A DNA stretch of 50,938 bases from Methanobacteriota archaeon (lineage in GTDB: Archaea; Thermoplasmatota; Poseidoniia; Poseidoniales; Thalassarchaeaceae). The notes beneath the pieces were generated by a model. It saw only the letters and a list, made by a program, of their open reading frames with translations. It did no database searches and was not told the DNA's origin. The stretch is from contig PSPX01000008.1 in NCBI GenBank assembly GCA_004195715.1, forward strand, positions 1 to 50,938, given 5' to 3'. Each line of letters begins with the position of its first letter. The stretch's first letter is position 1. A program made the position numbers and the translations under genes. Positions 43,906-50,938 of this stretch are shown here, in pieces.

Positions 43906-46440
43906 TCAATCCGCCATCTCAGCGTCCATGACCTCTGAATCACCCTCTGAATCGGGGTTAACTCCGATTATACCCGCTGATCTGAATAAAACGAATATTA
44001 TGGCCGCCAATGCCACATTGACGACCAAGAAGCCGGCGAATCTGGCCTGGGGCCACCATGATTTGATGCTCATCGGCTCCTTACAAACCACAGAACTGGG
44101 TAATATCTCGCAAGAGAGAGGTTTTCCTTCATCTATATCTGAAGCGATGCGCGATGTAGCGTAGGTCAGAACATGACCAAAGTCATCATCCTCGACACCG
44201 AGCATCTCGTCTAGGTAGGTATCGGTCCACGAGTCGGGCAGGTACTCTTGCTCGGTCTTATGCTCGTCCGAGACAGCAAGGATTGCAGACTCGACGCCGA
44301 AGAACGCCTCACCTGTCAAAGCACCTGCAGCGATCATGAAGGTAAACAGGAGCATCAAGGCACGACTCCTTTCCGAGGCCTCCGATCCTTCGGAGAGGCG
44401 TATCTCCTCGACCTTAGGCAGGAGCCTGCGCTTCTCCCACCAGTCCCGAGCAGCGCCACCTATTAGCATAGGGAAAGTGACGGGAGTGGGCAGGTACATC
44501 CCAAGCCCGAATGACGTGCCCATGCCGGTGGCCCACTCGGCAAATGCGCCGAGCAAGAAGCCCAGGCCCAAGGCGTACCAGTCTCCCTGTCCCTCGGCGA
44601 GGATTATTGTGAAGGCTGCGAAGGCGTTGGCTTGAGGAGCCAGTAGGTCGATGCTGCCGTCAGCCAGTAACTTGGATAGGAATATGGCGACACCGGCTCC
44701 AAGAATAGCTCCGGGAACCACTCCCATGATGTTGCCCTTTGAGATGTGATAGGGGCGATTGCCGATGTACAGACTATTCTTGTAATCACCCACTACCGTT
44801 CCTGACATCGAGATGGCGGAGCCGAAGACTGTGGTACCGACCAGAGCCATCAGCACCGACTCCTCCTTGCTCAGACCGACTGGCAAATTGAGGAAAACCA
44901 GAAGGAGTAGAAGCAGCACAATGAACGAAGTTCCCGAGACGGGTTCGATTCCAGTCTCGCCCATCACGCGAACAGCGATGGCGCCTAACAGGAAGGTGGT
45001 GGCTAGCAGAACAATAGCGAACAGGACGGAGGGCAGGACTGGGAATCCCCCGATTACGAAAATTGCAATCATGGCGAAGAATGCTATTGCCATAAAGATT
45101 GGAATGTGGCTCAGTGGCCACTCGTACCAACCCCTCTCTTCGACGTACTCCTCGCTCTTCTCTCCACTGAAGGCGTTGCTGATGTCACCGAAGATGTTGA
45201 CAAAAGTAGGGGCCATCTTGAGTAACCCGTAAATCCCGCCTCCTAGAATCGCCCCTATGGCGATGGTCCTAACAACTGTAAAGAAGGCCTTCCACTGAAC
45301 TATCGGATATACAGGAAGAGAGGACATGTCTCCATACTGAGTTATTTCGACGTACTGTCCTAAGGCGGGATCGTACACAGGGGCGTCCAGAAGAACGACC
45401 AGGGGGACCAAATAAAACCAAGCTACTATCGAGCCGAGATTCACGAGGAACGCTACTCTGAACTTCATGAACCACCCTATGGCGAGCAGTGTGGGACTCA
45501 ACTCGACTCCGAGGAAGGTGTACGAGAAGATGTTGCCTGACTCGTAGGGAGTGATGCCGCCGAACTGAGCGTGGCCGTCGGCCAACTTGCTGGGCTGATG
45601 CAACCATCTCTCAGTGTAAATTGAGGCGAGACCCCAATCCTCTCCGGAGAGCGCCATGGCCAACCAGTCGGCTAAGCTCCCTGGTATCCCGGAGATCTTG
45701 CGCCCCCACATCAGAGGATAGTCGATGAGGAACATGAAGCCCATCGTGAGGACTGTCCATAATCCGACTGTCTTCAGCGAATCGCGGGCTGCTTCAGCAG
45801 CTCCGCTGTTGACGTCAGAGGAGATGTCGAGCATCTTCAGAGTGGCTTCAAACCCTGGCATCGGCAGCGGGTCCTCAACTAGCCATACGCGTCTGAAGAT
45901 GATGAAGTACATGACCCCGAGGAAGCCGGCGAACATCGAGGCGATGATACCGATGAAGGCCAATTGGAATGTGTCGACTGAAGATATCAGGTGGCCGTCA
46001 CCAACGATGTAGTCGTCAGAGTAGGCTAACAGGAAGATGGCGGGGAATGTGAAGATGAAGCCGATTGAGGCGTTTGTGGCACCGGTTGTGGCGCTGGTTG
46101 AGATATTCACCTCCGAGGGGGACCATTTCAGAGCCATGCCAAGCAGGTAGGCGACGTACCATGCAGCGGAGACAGCAAGGCCGATCTTGAGGCCGATGTA
46201 GGCGGTGACACCGCTGAAGATAGCACCTATGGCAATGCCGATGAGTACTTTCTTGGTGTCCCAGTGGCTGATCTCGAATGAGTCCTGTAGGTTCTTCTCC
46301 TCTAGGTACTGTTCGAGGACGCCGGTGTTGAGATTGTTGTACATATCTTCGTCGAGCCACGTTAGTGTGCCTTTCTCGATAGCCTCGAGACCAGATGGCG
46401 TGGCCGGTTGCCTGTAAGCAGAACGTTGGACGTCTGACAT
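43906..46440 (-). CDS. OPT-family oligopeptide transporter
   Basis: An 844-residue member of the oligopeptide transporter (OPT) family, which imports peptides or metal-chelates by secondary transport. It has about 15-16 hydrophobic helices, with GIAIGAIFSGVTAYIGLKIGL near the start (residues ~68-90), ATTGATNASIGFIFTFPAIF, and GTSFIVLLLLLLVF. A soluble acidic segment follows SEASERSRALML and carries an outside loop with two Cys, and the C-terminus is acidic. ATG 46440 (MSDVQRSAYR) follows a TATA-like element. Peptide uptake fits a heterotrophic plankton archaeon; the substrate is inferred. Confidence 0.92.
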   Translation of the reverse strand: MSDVQRSAYRQPATPSGLEAIEKGTLTWLDEDMYNNLNTGVLEQYLEEKNLQDSFEISHWDTKKVLIGIAIGAIFSGVTAYIGLKIGLAVSAAWYVAYLLGMALKWSPSEVNISTSATTGATNASIGFIFTFPAIFLLAYSDDYIVGDGHLISSVDTFQLAFIGIIASMFAGFLGVMYFIIFRRVWLVEDPLPMPGFEATLKMLDISSDVNSGAAEAARDSLKTVGLWTVLTMGFMFLIDYPLMWGRKISGIPGSLADWLAMALSGEDWGLASIYTERWLHQPSKLADGHAQFGGITPYESGNIFSYTFLGVELSPTLLAIGWFMKFRVAFLVNLGSIVAWFYLVPLVVLLDAPVYDPALGQYVEITQYGDMSSLPVYPIVQWKAFFTVVRTIAIGAILGGGIYGLLKMAPTFVNIFGDISNAFSGEKSEEYVEERGWYEWPLSHIPIFMAIAFFAMIAIFVIGGFPVLPSVLFAIVLLATTFLLGAIAVRVMGETGIEPVSGTSFIVLLLLLLVFLNLPVGLSKEESVLMALVGTTVFGSAISMSGTVVGDYKNSLYIGNRPYHISKGNIMGVVPGAILGAGVAIFLSKLLADGSIDLLAPQANAFAAFTIILAEGQGDWYALGLGFLLGAFAEWATGMGTSFGLGMYLPTPVTFPMLIGGAARDWWEKRRLLPKVEEIRLSEGSEASERSRALMLLFTFMIAAGALTGEAFFGVESAILAVSDEHKTEQEYLPDSWTDTYLDEMLGVEDDDFGHVLTYATSRIASDIDEGKPLSCEILPSSVVCKEPMSIKSWWPQARFAGFLVVNVALAAIIFVLFRSAGIIGVNPDSEGDSEVMDAEMAD

Positions 46441-46472
46441 GCTACGCTCCTGCATAGGGGTCGCAGTTAGTC

Positions 46473-46480
46473 GCTTATAC
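46473..46480 (-). promoter_or_regulatory. Candidate TATA box for the OPT transporter gene
   Basis: On the minus strand GTATAAGC lies about 33-40 nt upstream of the ATG at 46440. The ~80-nt gap after aIF5A gives room for a separate promoter here. Supported by position and composition only. Confidence 0.4.
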
Positions 46481-46520
46481 TTCTCCGCATACTAGAGTCG
46501 AATGGGTAGATAGTGGGGCA

Positions 46521-46907
46521 TCAGTGGTTACGCGTAATCCTGAACCGGCCCATAGCCTCCATCCACTGGATCTCACTGCCCGGCTCGACGGTGAATTCAG
46601 AGGGCTGAGGTAGTATCAGGGATGCGTATGTCTTGTTGTCCATGGCGTGTACCTCGGAGCCTTGGATGTGAGTGATGACGGCCGAACCTTTCTCAATAAC
46701 TGGGACATAGATTGAATCAGTAACAGTGCCTACGTGACTCCTCTTCTGACCTGTGAATATGTCCTCGAGCTCAATTCTTGCCTTAGCAGAGCCGTGCTTA
46801 CCTGGCTTCGATTTAGACATGCTGAGAATCTTGTAGGCGCTTTCTTCGAGCGCTACGTAGCGACCTACCTTCAACGTTCGAATCTCCACTCTGTTCGTTC
46901 CTGGCAT
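46521..46907 (-). CDS. eif5a: Translation initiation factor 5A (aIF5A)
   Basis: Hypusinated factor that helps the ribosome with difficult peptide bonds. The 128-residue protein has KVGRYVALEESAYKIL and the hypusine loop SKSKPGKHGSAKA, with the modifiable Lys at about residue 37, then the OB-fold domain (RSHVGTVTDSIYVPVIEKG). ATG 46907 (MPGTNRVEI) is the family start. A CTTATC-like element (TGATAAGG on the minus strand, 46936-46943) lies 29-36 nt upstream. Confidence 0.96.
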   Translation of the reverse strand: MPGTNRVEIRTLKVGRYVALEESAYKILSMSKSKPGKHGSAKARIELEDIFTGQKRSHVGTVTDSIYVPVIEKGSAVITHIQGSEVHAMDNKTYASLILPQPSEFTVEPGSEIQWMEAMGRFRITRNH

Positions 46908-46935
46908 GCTAACGCTCTCAGGTCTCTCGCACCGC

Positions 46936-46943
46936 CTTATCAG
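46936..46943 (-). promoter_or_regulatory. Candidate TATA-like element for aIF5A
   Basis: Minus-strand TGATAAGG, 29-36 nt upstream of the aIF5A start, at a spacing similar to the other candidate TATA boxes in this window. The surrounding region is GC-rich, which makes the AT-rich octamer stand out. Weak support. Confidence 0.3.
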
Positions 46944-46986
46944 CATTCCCTGAGCAAGGCCTAGCCTAACTGACTGTGGCCGGGGC

Positions 46987-47004
46987 CGGGGACCGTAGCC
47001 CCCG
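46987..47004 (-). terminator. GC-rich hairpin downstream of the PGF-CTERM gene
   Basis: CGGGG-N8-CCCCG (arms 46987-46991 and 47000-47004) lies about 30 nt after the stop of the PGF-CTERM gene, inside a G/C-rich block. It could act in 3'-end formation of that mRNA, but there is no clear T-tract on the minus strand after it, so a terminator call is tentative. Confidence 0.25.
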
Positions 47005-47018
47005 ACTCCGGGTTATGT

Positions 47019-47038
47019 CGACTGAGCTTGCTCAGTCG
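47019..47038 (-). terminator. Perfect 9-bp hairpin containing the stop codon of the PGF-CTERM gene
   Basis: CGACTGAGC-TT-GCTCAGTCG: arms at 47019-47027 and 47030-47038, perfect over 9 bp with a 2-nt spacer. The TGA stop codon (47032-47034) sits inside one arm, so the hairpin ties the end of the reading frame to the 3' UTR. It may be a terminator, mRNA-stability element or translation-termination feature; which is unknown. Confidence 0.4.
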
Positions 47039-50000
47039 TCCTTGCGGCGGCCTAGGAGGGCAGCACCTAGCAGTGAGATTGCAGCGAACAGTGATGGGAA
47101 GCCCGGTACAGCGTTCGTCCATCCAAGGTTGGTCTCCTCATCTGGCGTGTAATCTGGGCCGTCAGTGTTGTCGGAGTCCATGGCATCGCAGAGTCCGTCA
47201 CCGTCGTAGTCGGACGGTGTGGAGTCAGCATCGAGGCTGTCAGAACCGCATTCGTCCTCATGTGAATCGCTCACAGTGTCGCCGTCGTCGTCGATGTCGG
47301 CATTGTTGCCTTCGCCGTCGCCGTCGGTGTCATCCCACTCAGCTGAGTTGGTTGGGAAGGCATCGTCTGCGTCTGCAACGCCGTCATTGTCGTCGTCGCC
47401 ATCAGCATTGTCACCTAGTCCGTCACCATCGAGATCGTTGGTCTCGGCCGCATTAAGCGGGAAGGCGTCGTCTGCGTCTGCAACGCCGTCACCGTCGTCG
47501 TCAGTGTCGCTGTTGTCGCCGATTCCGTCTCCATCACTGTCGACCCACTCAGACGAGTCGTCGGGGAAGACATCGATACCATCGTTGACGCCGTCACCGT
47601 CGTCATCCGCATCAGAGTTGTCACCCTGACCGTCACCGTCCATGTCGGCCCACTCACTGGAATCCTCGGGGAAGGCGTCGTCTGCGTCATCGTAGCCGTC
47701 GTTGTCGTCGTCATCGTCAGCATTGTTTCCAATGCCGTCGTTGTCGTCGTCAGACCACTCTGAGGAGTCAAGCGGGAACGGATCGGCCACGTCAGCGACT
47801 CCGTCGCCATCGTCGTCCGGATCAACATTGTTACCGAGGCCATCGCCGTCGGTGTCGTCCCACTCGCTCGGGTTGAATGGGAAGGCGTCGTTCACGTCGT
47901 CCACTCCGTCCGCGTCGTCGTCAGTATCGGCGTTGTCGCCGATTCCGTCGCCGTCGAAGTCCTCGCTCTCGGTAGCGTCGTTCGGGAAGCTGTCCTGGCC
48001 GTCGTTGACTCCGTCGTTATCGTCGTCGCCGTCGGCATTGTCACCTATTCCGTCTCCGTCGTTGTCGTTGACTTCGCTTGGGTCCTGTGGGAATGCATCG
48101 ACATCATCGTCGTATCCATCGTTATCGTCGTCAGCATCCATGATGTCGCAGATATGGTCTCCTTCGAAGTCAGCAGGCACAGAGTTGGCGTCTAGAGCGT
48201 CAGTTCCGCAAGCTGCCTCATCGGAGTCAGACCATGTGTCAGCGTCGTCATCGTCATCGATCGTGTAGGCCGATGGGTCGCAGGCAGAGCCATTGAGCAT
48301 CGTCGAGCCCAGGCTGTCTGCGAATCCGTCACCATCAGTGTCTAGGCCGACGCATGGGTCCAGTGGATCCAAGTCATCACCATCTAGAGTACCGTCGTTA
48401 TCGTCGTCGGGATCGAGGTTGGTGATTCCAGTAGGCACTGGCATGTCGACATCGTCAATCCAGACAGTGTCTTGGTTGCCGTCAACACTGGAGTCCTTCC
48501 AGTACACCCACGTGTAGGTGTGGAACCCGGCTGTTACCGGGAACTGGTAGATTCCAGCTGTGATACCGGACCATCGCATGGTGTATCCAGAAGTCCTCAG
48601 GCATCCTGCAGAGTTGTCGATACAGAACACGAGGAAGTCCCAGTTTGCCTCGGAACTCGTCTGGTATGCGAACTCGCCGGTTCCATTGACCGCGTTAACG
48701 ATAATCTCCAACATGGAGAACTCGTTGTGGACGATATCGCCGTTCTCGGCGGAGAAAGAGCCGCTGATTACAGTATTACTCTGGACGAACCATGATGTGC
48801 TACCACTGGTAGTCCATCCGCCGCCCAATGAACCGGACTCGAAGTCGCCGCTGAAGGGTGGCGGTCCGGTGTAGTCAGCGATTCCGTCACCGTCAGTATC
48901 GAGCCAAGCGCTGCCGTCCAGTGGGAACGGATCCTCGGTGTCGGGGACGTTGTCGCCGTCGTCGTCGAGGTCGGCGTTGTCGCCGGTGCCGTCGCCGTCG
49001 AAGTCAGACGACTCGGTCGGATCGTTCGGGAAGGCGTCGTTAGCGTCGAGGACTCCGTCGTTGTCGTCGTCGTCATCGGCGTTATCGCCGATTCCGTCCT
49101 GATCGTTATCGGTCTGCTCGTCTGGGTTCAGTGGGAACTCGTCGTTGAGGTCGTAGGTGCCGTCGTTGTCGTCGTCGGTATCCTGCACGTCACAGAAGCC
49201 GTCACCATCGGAGTCAGTGTTCTCGTTGGCATCGTACGGACAATCGTCGACTAGATCGTCGTATCCGTCGTTGTCGTCGTCCATGTCCTCGTCAACGCCA
49301 TCGGATGTCACGACCACGTTGTCGATGTAGATCGCCTCGGAACCGGAGTTCGAAGCGAACTGCACGACAATGCTGCCTGCACCGGAGACGTCGGCTGAGA
49401 TGGTCGTCCACACGCCCTCCATTGCGGAGAAGTCAAGATCGATGTCGTAGCCATTGGTGTCTAGCAGGTACGTGCTGCCCGTTGCGGTTTCATAGCTCAC
49501 GGTGATGTAGTCGGCCGTCTCCCATCCAGTGCTCTGGACGAAGATGTCCATTGACACACTGTCTGCGTCGGAGACGACATCGAAGACCAGTTGCGCGATA
49601 CCGTCGGTGTCAGACATCTGGTAGCCCTGCGAGCCGTCGGTGAAGGCACCAACAGTGCCGGCGTAGTCAGTGATTCCGAAGTAGTCGCCGTCAGTCAGGC
49701 CGACTCCGCCGGTGCTGGTGTACGATGCACTGTATCCGAGGTCAGACCCGGTCACGTAGGCTGTGAAGCCCATCATGTTCAGTCCGTACGGACTCGCATC
49801 CTGTGACCATGTGTAGGTACCAGGCTCTATCGAATCAGACCATCCAGTGTAACCGTACTGCGTAGCCCAATCGGTGTAGAAGTCACCGTTCGAGATAGAT
49901 ATCAGGAGGTGTCCAGACGGGCCTACCAATGTGGCGTCATGGTATGCGTACGTGTACGAGGACATTGTCCATGGCATCAGAGTCTCACCTTCGTTGAGGG

Positions 50001-50938
50001 TGAAGCTGCAAGTGAATGCAGTCATGATGGTGCCACCAGTTGTGCAAGGTGTCGTGGACGCGTCGTAGTTGACATCAGACTCTCCAGCGTTGTTATCCAA
50101 CGTGTGGTTGAGAGACTCGTTGCCAGTGTCTGTGTACTGAGAGCCGGTAGAGGCTGCCTCGAAAGAGGCGGTGGCCACTGTTGAACCGCAACCTACTGAG
50201 AGGAGGGTATCCGGCATTCCATCGCCGTCGAAGTCAGCATTCGCGCAGTTGTTCAGCGGGAACGGATCGCTAGCATCTGGTGTACCATCACCGTCGTCGT
50301 CGTCATCGGCGTTATCGCCAGTGCCGTCGCCATCGGTGTCATACCACTCAGTATCATCCAGTACGAATGCGTCGAGGTAGTCGTCTACACCGTCAGCGTC
50401 GTCATCGCCATCCAGCGTCAAAGTGCTCGAGCAGCTAGCGGCCAGGGTGTCAGGCCTGCCGTCACCATCAGTGTCCGTGTCGGCGCATTCGTCTAGTGAG
50501 AACGCATCGTCCACATCGGGTGTGCCGTCAGCGTCGTCGTCGGTGTCGGTATTGTCACCAGTACCATCAGCGTCAGTATCGACCCATTCGTTGATGTCAT
50601 CAGGGAAGTCGTCGGCGGCGTTGGCATATCCATCGCCATCGCGGTCTGTGTCCAGAGCGTCGCAGGACAGGTCACCATCCATGTCAGCAGGTGTGCTTGA
50701 TGCGTCCAACGAATCACTGGAGGAGGCATATACGCTGCCATCGTCGCAGAGAGCGGCTGTCGCAGTATCGTAAGCGTCACCCTCATCCAAGTCTGAGTAG
50801 CCGTCGCCATCGTCATCGTAGTCGACCGAGGTGCCGTAGGCGGTGATTGGAGGCACGGTCGTACCCGAAATGTAGGTGTACGAAGCACCTCCGGTCTCGC
50901 CACCGTCACCGTAGCTGTCCTCGAACACTAGAGTGTAT
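47032..50938 (-). CDS. Giant acidic calcium-repeat surface protein with PGF-CTERM anchor (partial, 5' end outside window)
   Basis: At least 1301 residues of a secreted surface protein; the frame is open to the right edge. Three blocks of thrombospondin type 3-like repeats (Asp-rich DxDxDG calcium loops, GDNADxDDD, then DAFP) alternate with two beta-sandwich-like domains: one roughly 48870-48420, with FESGSLGGGW near its start and VWIDDVDMP near its end, and a larger one roughly 50200-49300, with YIDNVVVTSDG near its end. The C-terminal array has eight units, the middle three, the left (N-terminal) four. The last residues are VPGFPSLF, a hydrophobic helix and GRRKDD: a PGF-CTERM sorting signal, the substrate type of archaeosortase A. 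Calcium binding and lipid anchoring are inferred from family knowledge. There is no catalytic motif. Confidence 0.9.
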   Translation of the reverse strand, partial: YTLVFEDSYGDGGETGGASYTYISGTTVPPITAYGTSVDYDDDGDGYSDLDEGDAYDTATAALCDDGSVYASSSDSLDASSTPADMDGDLSCDALDTDRDGDGYANAADDFPDDINEWVDTDADGTGDNTDTDDDADGTPDVDDAFSLDECADTDTDGDGRPDTLAASCSSTLTLDGDDDADGVDDYLDAFVLDDTEWYDTDGDGTGDNADDDDDGDGTPDASDPFPLNNCANADFDGDGMPDTLLSVGCGSTVATASFEAASTGSQYTDTGNESLNHTLDNNAGESDVNYDASTTPCTTGGTIMTAFTCSFTLNEGETLMPWTMSSYTYAYHDATLVGPSGHLLISISNGDFYTDWATQYGYTGWSDSIEPGTYTWSQDASPYGLNMMGFTAYVTGSDLGYSASYTSTGGVGLTDGDYFGITDYAGTVGAFTDGSQGYQMSDTDGIAQLVFDVVSDADSVSMDIFVQSTGWETADYITVSYETATGSTYLLDTNGYDIDLDFSAMEGVWTTISADVSGAGSIVVQFASNSGSEAIYIDNVVVTSDGVDEDMDDDNDGYDDLVDDCPYDANENTDSDGDGFCDVQDTDDDNDGTYDLNDEFPLNPDEQTDNDQDGIGDNADDDDDNDGVLDANDAFPNDPTESSDFDGDGTGDNADLDDDGDNVPDTEDPFPLDGSAWLDTDGDGIADYTGPPPFSGDFESGSLGGGWTTSGSTSWFVQSNTVISGSFSAENGDIVHNEFSMLEIIVNAVNGTGEFAYQTSSEANWDFLVFCIDNSAGCLRTSGYTMRWSGITAGIYQFPVTAGFHTYTWVYWKDSSVDGNQDTVWIDDVDMPVPTGITNLDPDDDNDGTLDGDDLDPLDPCVGLDTDGDGFADSLGSTMLNGSACDPSAYTIDDDDDADTWSDSDEAACGTDALDANSVPADFEGDHICDIMDADDDNDGYDDDVDAFPQDPSEVNDNDGDGIGDNADGDDDNDGVNDGQDSFPNDATESEDFDGDGIGDNADTDDDADGVDDVNDAFPFNPSEWDDTDGDGLGNNVDPDDDGDGVADVADPFPLDSSEWSDDDNDGIGNNADDDDDNDGYDDADDAFPEDSSEWADMDGDGQGDNSDADDDGDGVNDGIDVFPDDSSEWVDSDGDGIGDNSDTDDDGDGVADADDAFPLNAAETNDLDGDGLGDNADGDDDNDGVADADDAFPTNSAEWDDTDGDGEGNNADIDDDGDTVSDSHEDECGSDSLDADSTPSDYDGDGLCDAMDSDNTDGPDYTPDEETNLGWTNAVPGFPSLFAAISLLGAALLGRRKDD
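47285..48150 (-). repeat. C-terminal calcium-repeat array, eight units of exactly 105 bp
   Basis: Eight tandem 35-residue repeats. The gaa of the Phe-Pro codon region recurs at 47356, 47461, 47566, 47671, 47776, 47881, 47986 and 48091: a strict 105-bp period with no indels. Each unit encodes a consensus D-A-F-P-x4-E-W-x-D-x-DGDG-x-GDN-x-D-x-DDD-x-DGV. Codons are varied, so protein selection rather than recent duplication keeps the units alike. Confidence 0.85.
48870..49240 (-). repeat. Middle calcium-repeat block, three units of 105 bp
   Basis: Three units with the same period: the marker falls at 48925, 49030 and 49135. They read NDEFPLNPDEQ, NDAFPNDPTES and EDPFPLDGSAW, followed by the same DGDG and DDD loops. 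The block sits between the two beta-sandwich-like domains. Confidence 0.8.
50205..50660 (-). repeat. N-terminal calcium-repeat block, four units, one with a 30-bp insertion
   Basis: Markers fall at 50260, 50365, 50500 and 50605, so the spacing is 105, 135 and 105 bp. The 135-bp unit carries a 10-residue insertion around LAASCSSTLTL. Two units contain Cys (DECAD, NNCAN), unlike the C-terminal array. Confidence 0.75.

Noticed and set aside
46908-47031. tRNA-like fold in the GC-rich gap before aIF5A
   Set aside because: The hairpins present do not make a cloverleaf and there is no T-arm consensus.
47280-48150. Possible CRISPR or satellite array, because of regular DNA repeats
   Set aside because: The 105-bp period is a whole number of codons, units are imperfect with synonymous changes, and there are no constant repeats with unique spacers.
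47219-48268. Long Ser/Pro-rich open frames on the plus strand across the repeat array
   Set aside because: They are the reverse complement of the Asp-rich GAC/GAT repeats (read as Ser/Pro/Ala codons). The minus strand has the coherent protein with a PGF-CTERM end.

Overview
The window looks like a piece of a planktonic euryarchaeal chromosome, most probably a Marine Group II archaeon (Candidatus Poseidoniales, Thermoplasmatota). That placement is inferred from gene content; no marker tree was run. The archaeal signature is clear: the exosome/proteasome superoperon (psmA, SBDS, Rrp4, Rrp41, Rrp42, eL43, Pcc1, prefoldin beta), uS12-uS7-aEF2, aIF5A with a hypusination lysine, RFC large subunit, SRP54, archaeal ProRS and GlyRS, TrmY, TiaS, KptA, Dph6, isopentenyl phosphate kinase, archaeal-type CoaBC, and archaeosortase A together with a PGF-CTERM surface protein. 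Coding density is very high. No gene-free stretch exceeds about 200 bases, and I found no tRNA, rRNA, CRISPR array or insertion sequence.

Layout. 1-7 kb: end of a transketolase subunit, a predicted glycosylated membrane protein, ProRS, CoaBC, a zinc-ribbon membrane protein, a thiolase, KptA and a small zinc-ribbon protein. 7-9.5 kb: isopentenyl phosphate kinase, then a fused type I IPP isomerase/prenyl diphosphate synthase. With the UbiD-family decarboxylase at 13 kb this covers the late archaeal mevalonate route and the start of lipid chain synthesis. 9.5-13 kb: aEF2, uS7 and uS12 on the minus strand. 13-16.5 kb: UbiD, a TPR protein, a Nudix hydrolase and a second helical-repeat protein. 16.5-21 kb: the exosome/proteasome superoperon on the minus strand. 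21-23.3 kb: Dph6 and adenylosuccinate lyase. 23.3-26.3 kb: a minus-strand operon gmhA-gmhB-tiaS plus two tiny membrane proteins, divergent from archaeosortase A. 27.3-32.6 kb: a very long Lhr-type helicase. 32.8-36 kb: GlyRS and RFC-L. 36-39 kb: TrkH/TrkA potassium uptake. 39-42 kb: a membrane protein, SRP54 and TrmY. 42-46.9 kb: SurE, a DMT permease, an OPT transporter and aIF5A. 47-50.9 kb: the 3' part of a giant acidic calcium-repeat protein ending in a PGF-CTERM signal and running off the right edge.

The genes connect in several ways. aEF2 carries the diphthamide histidine and the last diphthamide enzyme (Dph6) is nearby. Archaeosortase A and one of its likely substrates lie in the same window, and heptose-phosphate genes next to artA suggest surface glycan synthesis. 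IPK, UbiD and the IDI-prenyltransferase fusion can be read as one lipid precursor pathway.

The most unusual signals are: (1) all nine convergent gene pairs have no intergenic space, and five abut exactly through the same hexamer TAATCA/TGATTA; (2) the giant surface protein repeats on a strict 105-bp lattice in three separate blocks; (3) the IDI-prenyl synthase fusion; (4) a cluster of tight hairpins between lhr and glyS, and other short-loop palindromes in divergent promoter regions.
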